A stretch of 64,000 nucleotides of DNA from Sphingomonas sp. KRR8 (lineage in GTDB: Bacteria > Pseudomonadota > Alphaproteobacteria > Sphingomonadales > Sphingomonadaceae). Under the pieces are notes generated by a model. That model searched no databases and was not told where the DNA came from. It worked only from the letters and a program-made list of their open reading frames with translations. A program made the position numbers and the translations under genes. Shown here piece by piece: positions 49,466 to 60,673 of this stretch; positions within the stretch are counted from its first letter, which is position 1; every line of letters starts with the position of its first letter. The stretch spans positions 1,488,001-1,552,000 of the forward strand of contig NZ_CP097462.1 of assembly GCF_023559245.1 (NCBI RefSeq), in the 5' to 3' direction.

Positions 49466-51289
49466 ATGACTTCTCGCAACGTGGCGATCATTGCCCACGT
49501 CGATCACGGCAAGACCACGCTCGTCGACCAGCTCTTCCGTCAGTCCGGCACCTTCCGCGACAACCAACGCGTCGAAGAGCGAGCGATGGACTCGAATGAC
49601 CTCGAGAAAGAGCGCGGGATCACCATTCTCGCCAAGTGCACCTCGGTCGAGTGGCAGGGCACCCACATCAACATCGTCGACACCCCCGGCCACGCGGACT
49701 TCGGCGGTGAGGTCGAGCGCATCCTCTCCATGGTCGACGGCGTCATCCTGCTGGTTGACGCAGCCGAAGGCCCGATGCCGCAGACCAAGTTCGTCACCGG
49801 CAAGGCCTTGGGCCTCGGCCTCAAGCCGATCGTCGTCGTGAACAAGATCGACCGTCCCGACGCCCGCGCGGCTGAAGTGCTGGACGAGGTGTTCGACCTC
49901 TTCGTGACGCTGGACGCAAATGACGAGCAGCTCGACTTTCCGGTGCTCTATGCCTCCGGCCGCAACGGCTACGCCGGCACCACGGACGACGTTCGTTCGG
50001 GCGATTTGACGCCCCTGTTCAGCACCATCGTCGACCATGTCCCGCCGCCGTCGGCGGATCCGGATGGACCGTTCAAGTTCCTGGTCACCCTGCTCGACCG
50101 CGACAACTTCCTTGGCCGCATCCTGACTGGCCTGGTGTTCTCGGGCTCGATCAAGACCAATGCGCCGATTCATGCCCTCAATCCCGACGGGAAGATTGTC
50201 GAGACTGGCCGCGCGTCCAAGATCATGGCGTTCCGCGGGCTCGAGCGCGTCCCTGTCGAGGAGGCCTCGGCCGGCGACATTATCTCGATCGCGGGCCTGA
50301 CGACCGCCACCGTCGCCGACACTATTGCCGATCCGTCGGTGACCGAGCCGCTGCACGCGCAGCCGATCGATCCGCCGACTTTGTCGATGCGCTTCGCCGT
50401 GAACGACTCACCGATGGCCGGCCGTGAAGGCAAGAAGGTCACCAGCCGCATGATCCGCGACCGCCTGTTTCGCGAGGCGGAGTCGAACGTGGCCATCAAG
50501 GTGACCGAGAGCGAGGACAAGGACAGCTTTGAGGTTGCTGGCCGCGGCGAACTTCAGCTTGGCGTGCTGATCGAGATGATGCGCCGCGAGGGCTTCGAGT
50601 TGGGGATCAGCCGGCCGCGTGTGCTGTTCCGCGAAGATGAGAATGGCAACAAGACTGAGCCGTATGAAACGGTCGTGATCGACGTGGACGACGAATATTC
50701 GGGCACCGTCATCGACAAGATGGCGATCCGCAAGGCCGAGATGACCGACATGCGCCCGTCGGGCGGTGGCAAGACCCGGATCACCTTCTCGGCCCCGTCG
50801 CGTGGCCTGATCGGCTACCATGGCGAGTTCCTGAGCGACACGCGCGGGACCGGAATCATGAACCGAATCTACGAGAAATATGGTCCCCACAAGGGCAAGA
50901 TCGAAGGCCGCAAGAATGGCGTGCTCATCTCCAATGGCGCGGGCGAGGCGAACAGCTACGCCCTCGGTCCGCTGGAAGAGCGCGGCATCCTCTTCGTAGG
51001 GCACCAGGAGGCGCTCTACGAAGGAATGATCGTCGGCGAGAATGCCAAGACGGACGACCTTGAAGTCAACCCGATGAAGGCCAAGCAGCTGACGAACTTC
51101 CGCGCGAGCGGAGGAAAGGACGATGCCATTCGCCTCACCCCGCCGAAGCGGATGACGCTGGAGCAGGCGATCGCTTATATCGACGATGACGAGCTGGTCG
51201 AGGTCACGCCCTCGTCCATCCGCCTGCGCAAGCGGTTCCTGGACCCCCATGAGCGCAAGCGCCATTCGCGCAAGGCTGAGGCAGCCTGA
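49466..51289 (+). CDS. typA: Translational GTPase TypA/BipA
   Basis: TypA is a ribosome-binding GTPase of the EF-G/LepA group, needed for growth under stress and low temperature and implicated in 50S assembly. 607 residues. G1: [12 protein letters not shown]2/G3: [12 protein letters not shown] and [14 protein letters not shown]4: [11 protein letters not shown]. The C-terminal TypA-specific domain has [20 protein letters not shown] and RRNGVL-like [20 protein letters not shown]. It ends in a basic tail ([13 protein letters not shown]). The start is ATG 49466. A 12-pair hairpin follows the stop. Confidence 0.97.
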   Translation: MTSRNVAIIAHVDHGKTTLVDQLFRQSGTFRDNQRVEERAMDSNDLEKERGITILAKCTSVEWQGTHINIVDTPGHADFGGEVERILSMVDGVILLVDAAEGPMPQTKFVTGKALGLGLKPIVVVNKIDRPDARAAEVLDEVFDLFVTLDANDEQLDFPVLYASGRNGYAGTTDDVRSGDLTPLFSTIVDHVPPPSADPDGPFKFLVTLLDRDNFLGRILTGLVFSGSIKTNAPIHALNPDGKIVETGRASKIMAFRGLERVPVEEASAGDIISIAGLTTATVADTIADPSVTEPLHAQPIDPPTLSMRFAVNDSPMAGREGKKVTSRMIRDRLFREAESNVAIKVTESEDKDSFEVAGRGELQLGVLIEMMRREGFELGISRPRVLFREDENGNKTEPYETVVIDVDDEYSGTVIDKMAIRKAEMTDMRPSGGGKTRITFSAPSRGLIGYHGEFLSDTRGTGIMNRIYEKYGPHKGKIEGRKNGVLISNGAGEANSYALGPLEERGILFVGHQEALYEGMIVGENAKTDDLEVNPMKAKQLTNFRASGGKDDAIRLTPPKRMTLEQAIAYIDDDELVEVTPSSIRLRKRFLDPHERKRHSRKAEAA

Positions 51290-51594
51290 TCGATTCGGCA
51301 TTCACCCGCGACGACCGTTTTCGGTTCGTCGCGGGTGGTGCTCGGCTCGTCCAACGCCCTGTCTGAAAATGGGAAAGTTCCTGCCTTTGGTCCGGGCGGG
51401 GGCTCGGTTCGCCGCTAGTCGGGTTGTGGCTTGGGCGGCATCGCGTATCTGAACGCTACTGAATTCGAGAGCGAGTGAGCGGTTGGCGAGGCCACGCTCC
51501 AGGGCAAGTCGGATGGCGGAAGCGAGGCCGGCACCCTCCCCAGTGGAGGAGCCCGGGCCGAAGTCGGAGGCCCGCCGCACAGATACGAGACAGA
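51290..51594. other. Intergenic region with a hairpin after typA
   Basis: 305 bases. A stem CACCCGCGACGA (51303-51314) with TCGTCGCGGGTG (51326-51337) follows the typA stop and may be its terminator, though no T-run follows. The rest shows no gene I trust: a minus-strand frame exists but has neither a ribosome-binding site nor a family match. The last bases before the cell-wall-hydrolase gene (GACAGA) give a weak ribosome-binding site. Confidence 0.5.
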
Positions 51595-52293
51595 ATGACC
51601 CGTTTCTTCGGGGCCGGCGGTGCTTCGGCCATTGTGACAACCTGCATCATGGCCATGAGCGGCGCCACTCCAGCCGCTGCCGAGGTTGCCAACGCGGCCG
51701 TGACGCCGCTGGCCACAACCACCGCTTACTCGATTGCGACACCGGTCAAGGCCGTCAGCGTTTCGCCCTCTACTCCCAGTGTCGCCGTTCTTCCCAGCAC
51801 GAGGGCGATGCCCGCGTCCGGCGTGACCACTCCTCCCGCCGGCGCCGTACCAGTCCGACCGGCCGTTACCCATGAAAGTCTGTGGCCCATGATCTGGGCC
51901 AACATGAACGGCCCGGCGCTCGACGAGGAACTAAGCTGTGTCGCCACCGCCGTCTATTTTGAAGCGCGGGGTGAGCCGTTCGACGGCCAGCTTGCCGTGG
52001 CGGACGTGGTTCTCAACCGTGCGCGCTCTGGCCGCTATCCATCGACCTACTGCGGCGTGGTCAAGCAGCCGGCGCAGTTCAGCTTTGTGCGCGGCGGGCA
52101 GTTTCCGCGCATCAACACGCAAAGCGCCGCCTGGGGGTACGCCCAGTCGATCGCGCGTATCGCGCAGGCCCGGCAAGTGCAGGCGCTTCCTGACGACGTT
52201 CTCTGGTATCATGCCGACTATGTGGCTCCCGGCTGGGGTCACCGGTTGAGCATGGTCGAAAAGATCGGCGCTCACATCTTCTATCGTTCCTGA
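51595..52293 (+). CDS. Cell wall hydrolase, SleB family (Hydrolase_2)
   Basis: 232 residues. A signal peptide of about 29 residues (TRFFGAGGASAIVTTCIMAM) is followed by a Thr/Pro/Val-rich linker of about 75 residues, then the SleB-type domain: the catalytic-like LSCVATAVYFEARGEPFDGQ with the conserved Glu, LAVADVVLNRARSGRYPSTY, CGVVKQPAQFSFV and DVLWYHADYVAPGW. SleB is a lytic transglycosylase or amidase of spore cortex in Bacillus; homologues without sporulation are common in alphaproteobacteria and act on peptidoglycan. The linker would let the enzyme reach across the periplasm. The start at 51595 fixes the signal peptide. Confidence 0.88.
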   Translation: MTRFFGAGGASAIVTTCIMAMSGATPAAAEVANAAVTPLATTTAYSIATPVKAVSVSPSTPSVAVLPSTRAMPASGVTTPPAGAVPVRPAVTHESLWPMIWANMNGPALDEELSCVATAVYFEARGEPFDGQLAVADVVLNRARSGRYPSTYCGVVKQPAQFSFVRGGQFPRINTQSAAWGYAQSIARIAQARQVQALPDDVLWYHADYVAPGWGHRLSMVEKIGAHIFYRS

Positions 52294-52454
52294 GAAAGCC
52301 GCACTGAATTCGGGCAGGGCTCGCTTGGCAGGGCTCGTCCTTCTTGATTCTGCGTTTACCTTTAGGCAGGCCAGAGCGTTCCGGCGCTTTAACGAGTCGG
52401 TTCGCCGATAATGCGGGGACGGGACGATTCTCATCCGCAGGGTTTTCCGCAAGC

Positions 52455-52463
52455 TTATCCACA
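52455..52463 (+). other. Consensus DnaA box
   Basis: TTATCCACA matches the DnaA-box consensus exactly. It lies in the 193-base gap before the response-regulator gene, 23 bases from its ribosome-binding site. It is single, so not an origin; it could be a regulatory DnaA site or chance. Confidence 0.4.
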
Positions 52464-52486
52464 GCGGCAGAACCGTGGGGGGTGAG

Positions 52487-52999
52487 ATGCTGAAGATCTT
52501 GATTGTCGAGGACGACCGCCAGCTCGCCACGACCTTGCAGTATCTAGTCGAGGACAATCCGCGTTACCGTGTCGTCGGCTTGGCCGAGGATGCAGCCGGG
52601 GCGACCGCCATCGCCGACCGGGAGGACCCGGATCTCGCCTTGATCGACCTTCATCTGGCCCGCGGAACCACCGGCTTCTCGGTCGCCGCGCACCTTAATG
52701 GCGCTGGCATTCCCTGCCTGTTCGTCACTGGCAAGTCGCCGGGTTTCCCGATGCCCGACCTCGCGCTCGGCTGCCTGATGAAGCCATTCACCGGCGACGA
52801 TGTGCACCGTGCCTTGGCCATGGCCGAAGACATGATGCGCGGCCGCGAGACGCTGCGCCCGCGGATGCCCAAGAACCTGACTTTCTATGAAGCGGATGAG
52901 GCACCCGTGGCCGCGACAACGGAGCAGACCAGCTTCGTTCCCGAGCGTCTGTCGTTCAGCCGACGTATCGGCGCCTGGATCACCGGCACCTCGCACTAG
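52487..52999 (+). CDS. Single-domain response regulator
   Basis: 170 residues with one receiver (REC) domain: acidic pair in ILIVEDDRQ, phospho-accepting Asp54 in DLALIDLHLARG, Thr/Ser at FVTGKSPG and Lys99 in LMKPF. No DNA-binding or enzymatic output domain follows; the last 60 residues are a short, polar tail. Such regulators act by protein contact. It lies about 6 kb from the photoreceptor kinase, with no histidine kinase adjacent, so the kinase partner is unknown. ATG 52487 is chosen over GTG 52475 because GGGGGTGAG between them is the ribosome-binding site. Confidence 0.88.
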   Translation: MLKILIVEDDRQLATTLQYLVEDNPRYRVVGLAEDAAGATAIADREDPDLALIDLHLARGTTGFSVAAHLNGAGIPCLFVTGKSPGFPMPDLALGCLMKPFTGDDVHRALAMAEDMMRGRETLRPRMPKNLTFYEADEAPVAATTEQTSFVPERLSFSRRIGAWITGTSH

Positions 53000-53036
53000 G
53001 GTTGCATGTCGGGTCAATTGCCGGAAGGCAGAGTCC

Positions 53037-54209
53037 ATGACCCGTCCGCGCCTTCCACGTTCCGTTTGGGTGCTCGGTTTCGTCAGCCTGCTGATGGACC
53101 TGTCCAGCGAGATCATCCACGCCCTGCTGCCCTTGTTCATCACCGTCACGTTGGGCGCGTCGGTGACCATGTTGGGTGCGATCGACGGAGTGGCCGAGGC
53201 CACCGCGGCATTCGCCAAGTTGGCGGCTGGGCGCCTGAGCGATCGTAACCAGCGGCGCAAACCTTGGATTCTCCTGGGCTATGGCCTTGCGGCCGCGACC
53301 AAGCCGCTCTTCGCGCTCGCCGGCTCCCCGCTGACCGTGCTTGGCGCTAGGCTTGTTGACCGCACTGCGAAGGGCATCCGCGGCGCCCCGCGCGATGCGA
53401 TGGTCGCCGATGAAACGCCGGCCGAAATCCGCGGCGCGGCTTATGGGCTACGCCAGGGGCTCGACACCGTCGGAGCATTCCTGGCGCCGCTCGCCGCGGT
53501 CGCGCTGATGTGGGTGTTTGCCCAGAATGTCCGCACCGTTTTCTGGATCGCGGTGCTTCCCGGCCTGGCCAGCGTCACTTTAGCCTGGCTCGCCCTACGG
53601 GAGCCCGCGCGTCACGTCGACACTGGCAAGCTGCAGCCGCTGCTGAGCGGCTTTCGGGACATCGACCCCTCCTGCCGACGATTGATCTTGGTCGCGTCGC
53701 TGTTCACCCTCGCGCGTTTCTCGGAAAGCTTTCTTATCCTCAAGGGGGCCGAGGCGGGGCTGTCCCTCACCTTCGCGCCGCTCACGCTGGTGCTCTTCAA
53801 TCTTGCTTACCTGCTGCTGAGCTACCCGGCCGGCGCGCTCAGCGACCGCTTCGATCCGCGCACCATATTGGCGGCTGGCATCGGCTTGCTGGTCCTTGGG
53901 GACTTGGTACTCGGCAAGACGAGCGGTCTGGCCTGGGCAGCCGTCGGCATATTCCTGTGGGGCGGTCACATGGCGCTAACCCAAGGGCTGTTTGCTCGAA
54001 TGGTCGCCGATGTTGCTCCAGTAGATGAGCGCGCCACGGCGTTTGGCCTTTTTCACTTCGCGACAGGGATCGCGACTTTGCTGGCAAGTCTTGGTGCCGG
54101 TTGGTTGTGGGACCGGCAGGGCCCAGAGGCGACCTTCACCGCCAGCGCGCTGGTCGCCTTCTTCGCAGGGTTCATGCTGCTCACCCTTCCCAAGGCGGTG
54201 CGCGACTAG
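53037..54209 (+). CDS. Major facilitator superfamily transporter
   Basis: A 390-residue, 12-helix inner-membrane transporter. The cytoplasmic loop motif between helices 2 and 3 reads AAGRLSDRNQRRKPW, and the corresponding motif in the second half is AGALSDRFDPRT. A basic loop after helix 4 contains RTAKGIRGAPRDAMVADETP, a pattern found in a sphingomonad/proteobacterial MFS group of unknown substrate. ATG 53037 is preceded by GGAAGG. Its stop codon shares a CTAG with the convergent cytochrome gene, so there is no room for a terminator between them. Confidence 0.85.
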   Translation: MTRPRLPRSVWVLGFVSLLMDLSSEIIHALLPLFITVTLGASVTMLGAIDGVAEATAAFAKLAAGRLSDRNQRRKPWILLGYGLAAATKPLFALAGSPLTVLGARLVDRTAKGIRGAPRDAMVADETPAEIRGAAYGLRQGLDTVGAFLAPLAAVALMWVFAQNVRTVFWIAVLPGLASVTLAWLALREPARHVDTGKLQPLLSGFRDIDPSCRRLILVASLFTLARFSESFLILKGAEAGLSLTFAPLTLVLFNLAYLLLSYPAGALSDRFDPRTILAAGIGLLVLGDLVLGKTSGLAWAAVGIFLWGGHMALTQGLFARMVADVAPVDERATAFGLFHFATGIATLLASLGAGWLWDRQGPEATFTASALVAFFAGFMLLTLPKAVRD

Positions 54210-54838
54210 GCCCGTGCCGCCTCGATCGGAGTAGCGCCGTGGCCCTGGCCGACGACCGTCTCCTCGCCATGCGGAGGGCGGAACGGCGGCATCCGTCCGC
54301 TTGCCGGCGCATGATTGATGAACTGGTGCTTCATGGCCGCCAGGAAGTGAACGGCGATGAGCGCGATCAGGCCCCAAGCAAGCGCGCCATGCGCTTCCCC
54401 GGCCAGCTCACCCATCTGCTTCGAGATACCCGGAAGCGTCGGGACGGTGATCCCGCCGACCAGCGTGGTGGGCTTTCCCCCTACAAAGCCGGACACGGCG
54501 ACATAGCCGCCAATCGGAAGCCCGATCAGCAGCAGGTAGAAGAGACGGTGGTTCCACACGGCTGCGATGCGCTCCCAGCTGGGAACGTCGGGCGAAAATG
54601 CGGGCGGCGGGTTCGAGAGGCGGTAGGTGAGGCGACCTATCGTCAGCAGCAGAATGGTGACACCGATGGTCTTGTGCCAGTCGAACGTGTTCGCCCGCGC
54701 CGCCCCCTTGAGGTCGTCGAGGCTGAGCCCCAACCAGATTTGTAACAGCACAAGGGCGACGGTTGTCCAGTGAATGGCGACTGTCACATTCGAATAGCGC
54801 CGGATCGGGTCCTGCGGGACGGCATCAGTCTCGGCCAT
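54206..54838 (-). CDS. Cytochrome b561
   Basis: A 210-residue di-heme membrane cytochrome with four main helices. The heme-ligand His pairs are visible as His23 (VAIHWTT), His55 (DWHKTIGV), His150 (GEAHGALAW) and His164 (IAVHFLAAM). Bacterial b561 proteins (YodB/CybB type) pass electrons from the quinone pool or superoxide across the inner membrane. The C-terminal 40 residues are a polar tail rich in Pro and Gly. It starts at ATG 54838. It is convergent with the MFS gene, sharing CTAG at the stop codons. Confidence 0.92.
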   Translation of the reverse strand: MAETDAVPQDPIRRYSNVTVAIHWTTVALVLLQIWLGLSLDDLKGAARANTFDWHKTIGVTILLLTIGRLTYRLSNPPPAFSPDVPSWERIAAVWNHRLFYLLLIGLPIGGYVAVSGFVGGKPTTLVGGITVPTLPGISKQMGELAGEAHGALAWGLIALIAVHFLAAMKHQFINHAPASGRMPPFRPPHGEETVVGQGHGATPIEAARA

Positions 54839-54917
54839 CGGCCATTCTCCTGCTTGGCTTCACCAGCGAAAAGCATGAGCAGCGGTTTCGGGTCCGCCGC
54901 CCCGCCCAAAGGCCAGC

Positions 54918-56975
<2,058 letters not shown>

Positions 56976-56990
56976 TGAAGTCTCCGTGGT

Positions 56991-57770
56991 TTAGATGGCC
57001 GTGCGGCCGTAATCCTGACGATTGAACGGGTGGGAGGAAGACAGACCTCCGTCCACCACCAGCGCATGACCGTTCACGTAGCTCGACTCATCGGAGGCGA
57101 GGAATAGCGCCGCGTGCGCAATCTCTTCGGGATGTCCGCCACGCCGCAGCGGATTCAGGTGGCCCAAGCGGTCCTCCATGCCCTTGGCGCGAGCGCGTTC
57201 GTAGACGAACTCGGTCATGCCGGTTTCGATGAGGCCGGGGCAGATGGCGTTGACCCGCACATTGGAGCCGCTGAGCTGCTGCGCGGCGGTCTTCACCAGG
57301 CTGATCACTCCAGCCTTGGAAGCGGAGTAAGCCGGTCCCCCCGCCCCCGAGCGCAGACCCGCCACGCTCGCGGTGCAGATGATCGATCCGCCGCCCTGCT
57401 CCTTGATGACCGGCGCGGCATGCTTGATCGCCAGGAACGGTCCGATCAGGTTGACCCGCAGGATCTCCTGCCAGTCACCGACAGATTGTTCGAAGATGGA
57501 GTCCAGCCCGCCCGAGATGCCGGCGTTGGCGAAGAAGCCGTGCAGCGCACCATGCTCCTCGCGTGCCATGGAGACGAGGCGACTGACGTCCTCTTCCTCG
57601 CCCGCATCCGCCTGGTGGTCGGCACCCCTCAGGTCGGCGGCGATCACAGTGGCACCATGGTCGGTGAACAGGCGGGCCGTGGCCCTGCCAATGCCCGATC
57701 CGGCTCCGGTCACGACGATCACCTTGCCTTCGAGGCGGGGATGGTGACGATGTGCGGGTTCGACGGACAT
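56991..57770 (-). CDS. SDR family oxidoreductase
   Basis: A 259-residue classical short-chain dehydrogenase. The NAD(P)-binding motif is [17 protein letters not shown], followed by NAG in [10 protein letters not shown], the catalytic Ser in [11 protein letters not shown], Tyr-x-x-x-Lys in AYSASKAGV, and [20 protein letters not shown] after strand 2 (Asp) favours NAD over NADP. The substrate is not indicated; within this cluster a 3-hydroxyacyl-CoA or a related alcohol is plausible. It starts two bases after the preceding SDR stop codon, so translation is coupled. Confidence 0.9.
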   Translation of the reverse strand: MSVEPAHRHHPRLEGKVIVVTGAGSGIGRATARLFTDHGATVIAADLRGADHQADAGEEEDVSRLVSMAREEHGALHGFFANAGISGGLDSIFEQSVGDWQEILRVNLIGPFLAIKHAAPVIKEQGGGSIICTASVAGLRSGAGGPAYSASKAGVISLVKTAAQQLSGSNVRVNAICPGLIETGMTEFVYERARAKGMEDRLGHLNPLRRGGHPEEIAHAALFLASDESSYVNGHALVVDGGLSSSHPFNRQDYGRTAI

Positions 57771-57772
57771 GG

Positions 57773-58549
57773 TCAGAAGCCCGCGCCGAACGTGCTGCCG
57801 CCGTCCACTACCAGCGTCTGGCCGGTCACGAAGCTGCCGGCCTGGCTCGCCAGAAACACCGCAGCCCCGGCGATTTCGCGCGGTTCACCAATACGCTTGA
57901 GGGCCGACACGGCCGTCACCCGCTTGAGAATCTCGGGATTTTCCCAGAGGGCCCGCGCGAAGTCAGTTCGGACCAGGCCGGGTGCAATGGCGTTCACCCG
58001 CACGCCCTTGGGTCCGAACTCGGCGGCGAGGTTCCGGACCAGCTGCAGGTCGGCGGCCTTCGAGATGTTGTAAGCGCCGATCACGGTCGAGCTGGTGATC
58101 CCGCCGACCGACGATACGATCACGATGGACCCCTCGCCCCGTTCCAGCATTTCCGGCGCGACCATGCTGGTCAGCCAGTGGTTGGACAGGACGTTGTTGT
58201 CCATGATCTTGCGGAACTGGTCGTCGGTAATTCCGGCCATCGGCCCGAAATAAGGGTTGGACGCGGCGTTGCAGACCAACACGTCGATTCGTCCGAGCTG
58301 CCGACGGGTCTCGTCGACCAAGTGCTGTAGTGCCTCCTTGTCGGAGATCGACGCCGCGACGGCGATCGCCTTGCCCTTGCCTGCCGCGTTGATCGCGTTC
58401 GCCACTTCCTCGCAGGCGTCCTGCTTGCGGCTGGAGATCACCACGTTCGCGCCGTGCGCCGCCATCTCCTCGGCAATGGCGCGCCCGATCCCGCGGGAGC
58501 TGCCGGTGACGATGGCCGTCTTGCCGGAAAGGTCGAACAACGAATTCAT
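57773..58549 (-). CDS. SDR family oxidoreductase
   Basis: A 258-residue short-chain dehydrogenase. Motifs: [24 protein letters not shown] in [11 protein letters not shown], the catalytic Ser in [11 protein letters not shown], Tyr-x-x-x-Lys in [11 protein letters not shown] and [12 protein letters not shown]. Ser-Arg-Lys after strand 2 (VISSRKQDA) favours NADPH. It is paralogous in fold but not close in sequence to the SDR that follows. The ATG at 58549 is chosen over the longer frame to 58645, because the extra codons come from an inverted repeat at 58575-58622. It lies downstream of an acyl-CoA dehydrogenase gene on the same strand. Confidence 0.9.
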   Translation of the reverse strand: MNSLFDLSGKTAIVTGSSRGIGRAIAEEMAAHGANVVISSRKQDACEEVANAINAAGKGKAIAVAASISDKEALQHLVDETRRQLGRIDVLVCNAASNPYFGPMAGITDDQFRKIMDNNVLSNHWLTSMVAPEMLERGEGSIVIVSSVGGITSSTVIGAYNISKAADLQLVRNLAAEFGPKGVRVNAIAPGLVRTDFARALWENPEILKRVTAVSALKRIGEPREIAGAAVFLASQAGSFVTGQTLVVDGGSTFGAGF

Positions 58550-58574
58550 GCAATCTCCTCCAGTCCGTTCGCCT

Positions 58575-58622
58575 CGAGCGGAGTCGAGGGACCCTTGGCC
58601 GCCCGTGCCTCGACTGCGCTCG
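58575..58622. repeat. Inverted repeat CGAGCGGAGTCGAGG / CCTCGACTGCGCTCG
   Basis: Arms of 15 bases (58575-58589 and 58608-58622) pair at 14 positions around an 18-base spacer, in the gap between the acyl-CoA dehydrogenase and the SDR genes. Units of this type are dispersed in intergenic regions of sphingomonads, from memory. It could fold in the mRNA and affect expression between the two genes. Confidence 0.6.
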
Positions 58623-58641
58623 GCACGAGCGGAGAAAGGGT

Positions 58642-59898
58642 TCAAGGCACCTGTGGATCGTCGGGCAGATGCTTGCCATATTCCATCAGCGCGATGGAAC
58701 GGTTATGGACCTCGTCAGGCCCGTCCGCCAGCCGCAGCGTGCGAATGCCAGCCCACATGTGCGCCAGCGGCGTGTCCTGGCTAACGCCGGCGCCGCCAAA
58801 TGCCTGGATGGCATCGTCGATCACCTTGAGCGCCATCTGCGGCGCCTTGACCTTTATCATCGCGATCTCGGCCTTGGCGGCCTTGTTGCCGGCCTTGTCC
58901 ATCATGTCCGCAGCCTTGAGGCACAGCAGGCGCGTGGCCTCGATCTCGATCCGGGCCTCTGCGACGCGCTGTTCCCAGACGCTGTGCTCGGCGATCCGCT
59001 TGCCGAACGCCACCCGGCTCTGGATTCGCTTGACCATCAGCTTGAGTGCCTCCTCGGCCGCGCCGATGGTGCGCATGCAGTGGTGGATGCGGCCCGGTCC
59101 GAGACGGCCCTGCGCGATCTCGAACCCGCGACCTTCGCCGAGCAGCAGGTTGTCGGCAGGAACGCGCACATTCTCCAGCCGGATTTCCATATGCCCGTGC
59201 GGCGCATCGTCGAAGCCGTAAACGCTGAGGTAGCGCTCAATGGTGATCCCGGGCGCATCCATGGGCACCAAGATCATCGACTGCTGCTGGTGCTTGCGGG
59301 CCTCCGAGTCGGTCTTGCCCATGAGGATGGCGACCCTGCAGCGCGGATCGCCAGCGCCGGAGGACCACCATTTCTTGCCGTTGATGACATAGTCGGCGCC
59401 ATCCCGATCGATCCGGCACTGGATGTTGGTCGCGTCGGAGCTGGCGACGCCTGGCTCGGTCATCAAAAAGGCGGAGCGGATTTCGCCGCGCATCAGCGGA
59501 GCAAGCCACTGATCCTTCTGCGCACGGGTGCCGTAGCGGTGCAGCACCTCCATGTTGCCGGTGTCAGGCGCCGAGCAGTTGAACACTTCGGAGGCGTGGC
59601 CGACCCGGCCCATCTCCTCGGCGCACATCGCGTATTCGAGGTTGGAGAGCTGCTCACCTTCGAACGGAAAGCTCTCGTCGACATGTTGAAGCGCGCCGCC
59701 CGGTGGCATGAACAGGTTCCACAGGCCTGCCGCTTTGGCTTTTGCCTTGAGCGGCTCCAGTCCCTCAAGATGGTGCCAGCGATTGCCGTTGTTGAGCTCG
59801 GCCTGCAGATCCGGGACGGCGGGGCGGACATGCTCGTCGATGAAATCGCGAACGCGGTCGCGGAAATGAGCCTGGCGGTCGGTAAGGTCGAAATCCAT
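58642..59898 (-). CDS. Acyl-CoA dehydrogenase
   Basis: A 418-residue FAD-dependent acyl-CoA dehydrogenase for the first oxidation of acyl-CoA. Visible: the helical N-terminal domain ([20 protein letters not shown]), the middle strand domain with [20 protein letters not shown] and [17 protein letters not shown], and the C-terminal domain ending [20 protein letters not shown]. The last block carries the Glu typical of the ACAD10/11-like group; the catalytic base itself is not clearly identified. It is the most upstream gene of the minus-strand acyl-CoA cluster. The start is ATG 59898. Confidence 0.93.
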   Translation of the reverse strand: MDFDLTDRQAHFRDRVRDFIDEHVRPAVPDLQAELNNGNRWHHLEGLEPLKAKAKAAGLWNLFMPPGGALQHVDESFPFEGEQLSNLEYAMCAEEMGRVGHASEVFNCSAPDTGNMEVLHRYGTRAQKDQWLAPLMRGEIRSAFLMTEPGVASSDATNIQCRIDRDGADYVINGKKWWSSGAGDPRCRVAILMGKTDSEARKHQQQSMILVPMDAPGITIERYLSVYGFDDAPHGHMEIRLENVRVPADNLLLGEGRGFEIAQGRLGPGRIHHCMRTIGAAEEALKLMVKRIQSRVAFGKRIAEHSVWEQRVAEARIEIEATRLLCLKAADMMDKAGNKAAKAEIAMIKVKAPQMALKVIDDAIQAFGGAGVSQDTPLAHMWAGIRTLRLADGPDEVHNRSIALMEYGKHLPDDPQVP

Positions 59899-60000
59899 CG
59901 GGGACCTTTCGAATGGGACGCTTGAGTGCCGCTCTGTCAGATTGCCGGGCGCCGCGCCAGCCTGTCGGAACGGCTAGTGCCGACGGCTCGTTTCCGTGTG

Positions 60001-60627
60001 ATGCGCAAATTTCTGATCATGGGGGCCGGCCTGCTCGGCGCCTGCTCCGTCCAGTCCTCATCCACCAGCAACGCCGCCAACGTGACGACCGACGAGGTCG
60101 CCGCGGCCAACGCGCCGGCCGTGGCGGGCGGGAGCGGCGGCGCCGGCGAGCCGACCAACGGGACCGAACCCGCACCGGCCCCTCCCCCGACGAACACCGC
60201 GGCCCCGGCTGCTCCCGCGAAGCCGGAGCGCGAGGTGGTCAGCGAGGCGCCGTTCACCGCGACTAGCGCGCAGGGCGCTGCCAATGTCGTGCAGACCTAT
60301 TATGCGCTGATCGAGGCGAAGAAGTATGCGGAGGCGCACAAGCTGTGGGGTCCGTCGAGCGATCTAGCCGACGCGACCTTTGCCGCGCCTTACCGGCAGT
60401 ACCGCGAGTATCACGCCGAGGTGTACGCGCCCGGCCGGATCGAAGGCGCGGCGGGCTCGCTCTACGTCGAGGTGCCGATCAAGAGCTACGGCGTGACGAA
60501 CAAAGGTGAGCGCTTTGAGGAGCCGGGTACCGTCACGCTGCGCCGGGTCAACGATGTCGACGGCTCGACGGCCGAGCAGCGCCGCTGGCACATCGCCAAG
60601 ATCGACCTGCCCCCCGGCCCGCATTGA
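60001..60627 (+). CDS. Lipoprotein with a possible NTF2-like domain
   Basis: 208 residues. Signal MRKFLIMGAGLLGACSVQ has the lipobox Cys15. Residues 20-85 are Ala/Pro/Thr/Gly-rich and disordered. The C-terminal domain (VVQTYYALIEAKKYAEAHKL, then YVEVPIKSYGVTNKGERFEE and WHIAKIDLPPG) has the strand-rich pattern of NTF2-like folds, though this is a judgement by eye. Function unknown, presumably membrane-bound. Start ATG 60001 is fixed by the lipobox; the frame is open upstream without a signal. An acyl-CoA dehydrogenase gene follows 46 bases downstream on the same strand. Confidence 0.75.
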   Translation: MRKFLIMGAGLLGACSVQSSSTSNAANVTTDEVAAANAPAVAGGSGGAGEPTNGTEPAPAPPPTNTAAPAAPAKPEREVVSEAPFTATSAQGAANVVQTYYALIEAKKYAEAHKLWGPSSDLADATFAAPYRQYREYHAEVYAPGRIEGAAGSLYVEVPIKSYGVTNKGERFEEPGTVTLRRVNDVDGSTAEQRRWHIAKIDLPPGPH

Positions 60628-60673
60628 CGAGCGCGGCGTGACCGTTGCATCGCTGCGCTAAGAGGAGTGCACC

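Noticed and set aside
51302..51640. A 112-codon minus-strand frame between typA and the SleB-like gene
   Set aside because: No ribosome-binding site and no family resemblance; it overlaps the start of the SleB-like gene and includes the typA hairpin.
52294..52486. Origin of replication, suggested by a DnaA box
   Set aside because: Only one box, no AT-rich unwinding element, and no neighbouring dnaA, parAB or hemE genes.
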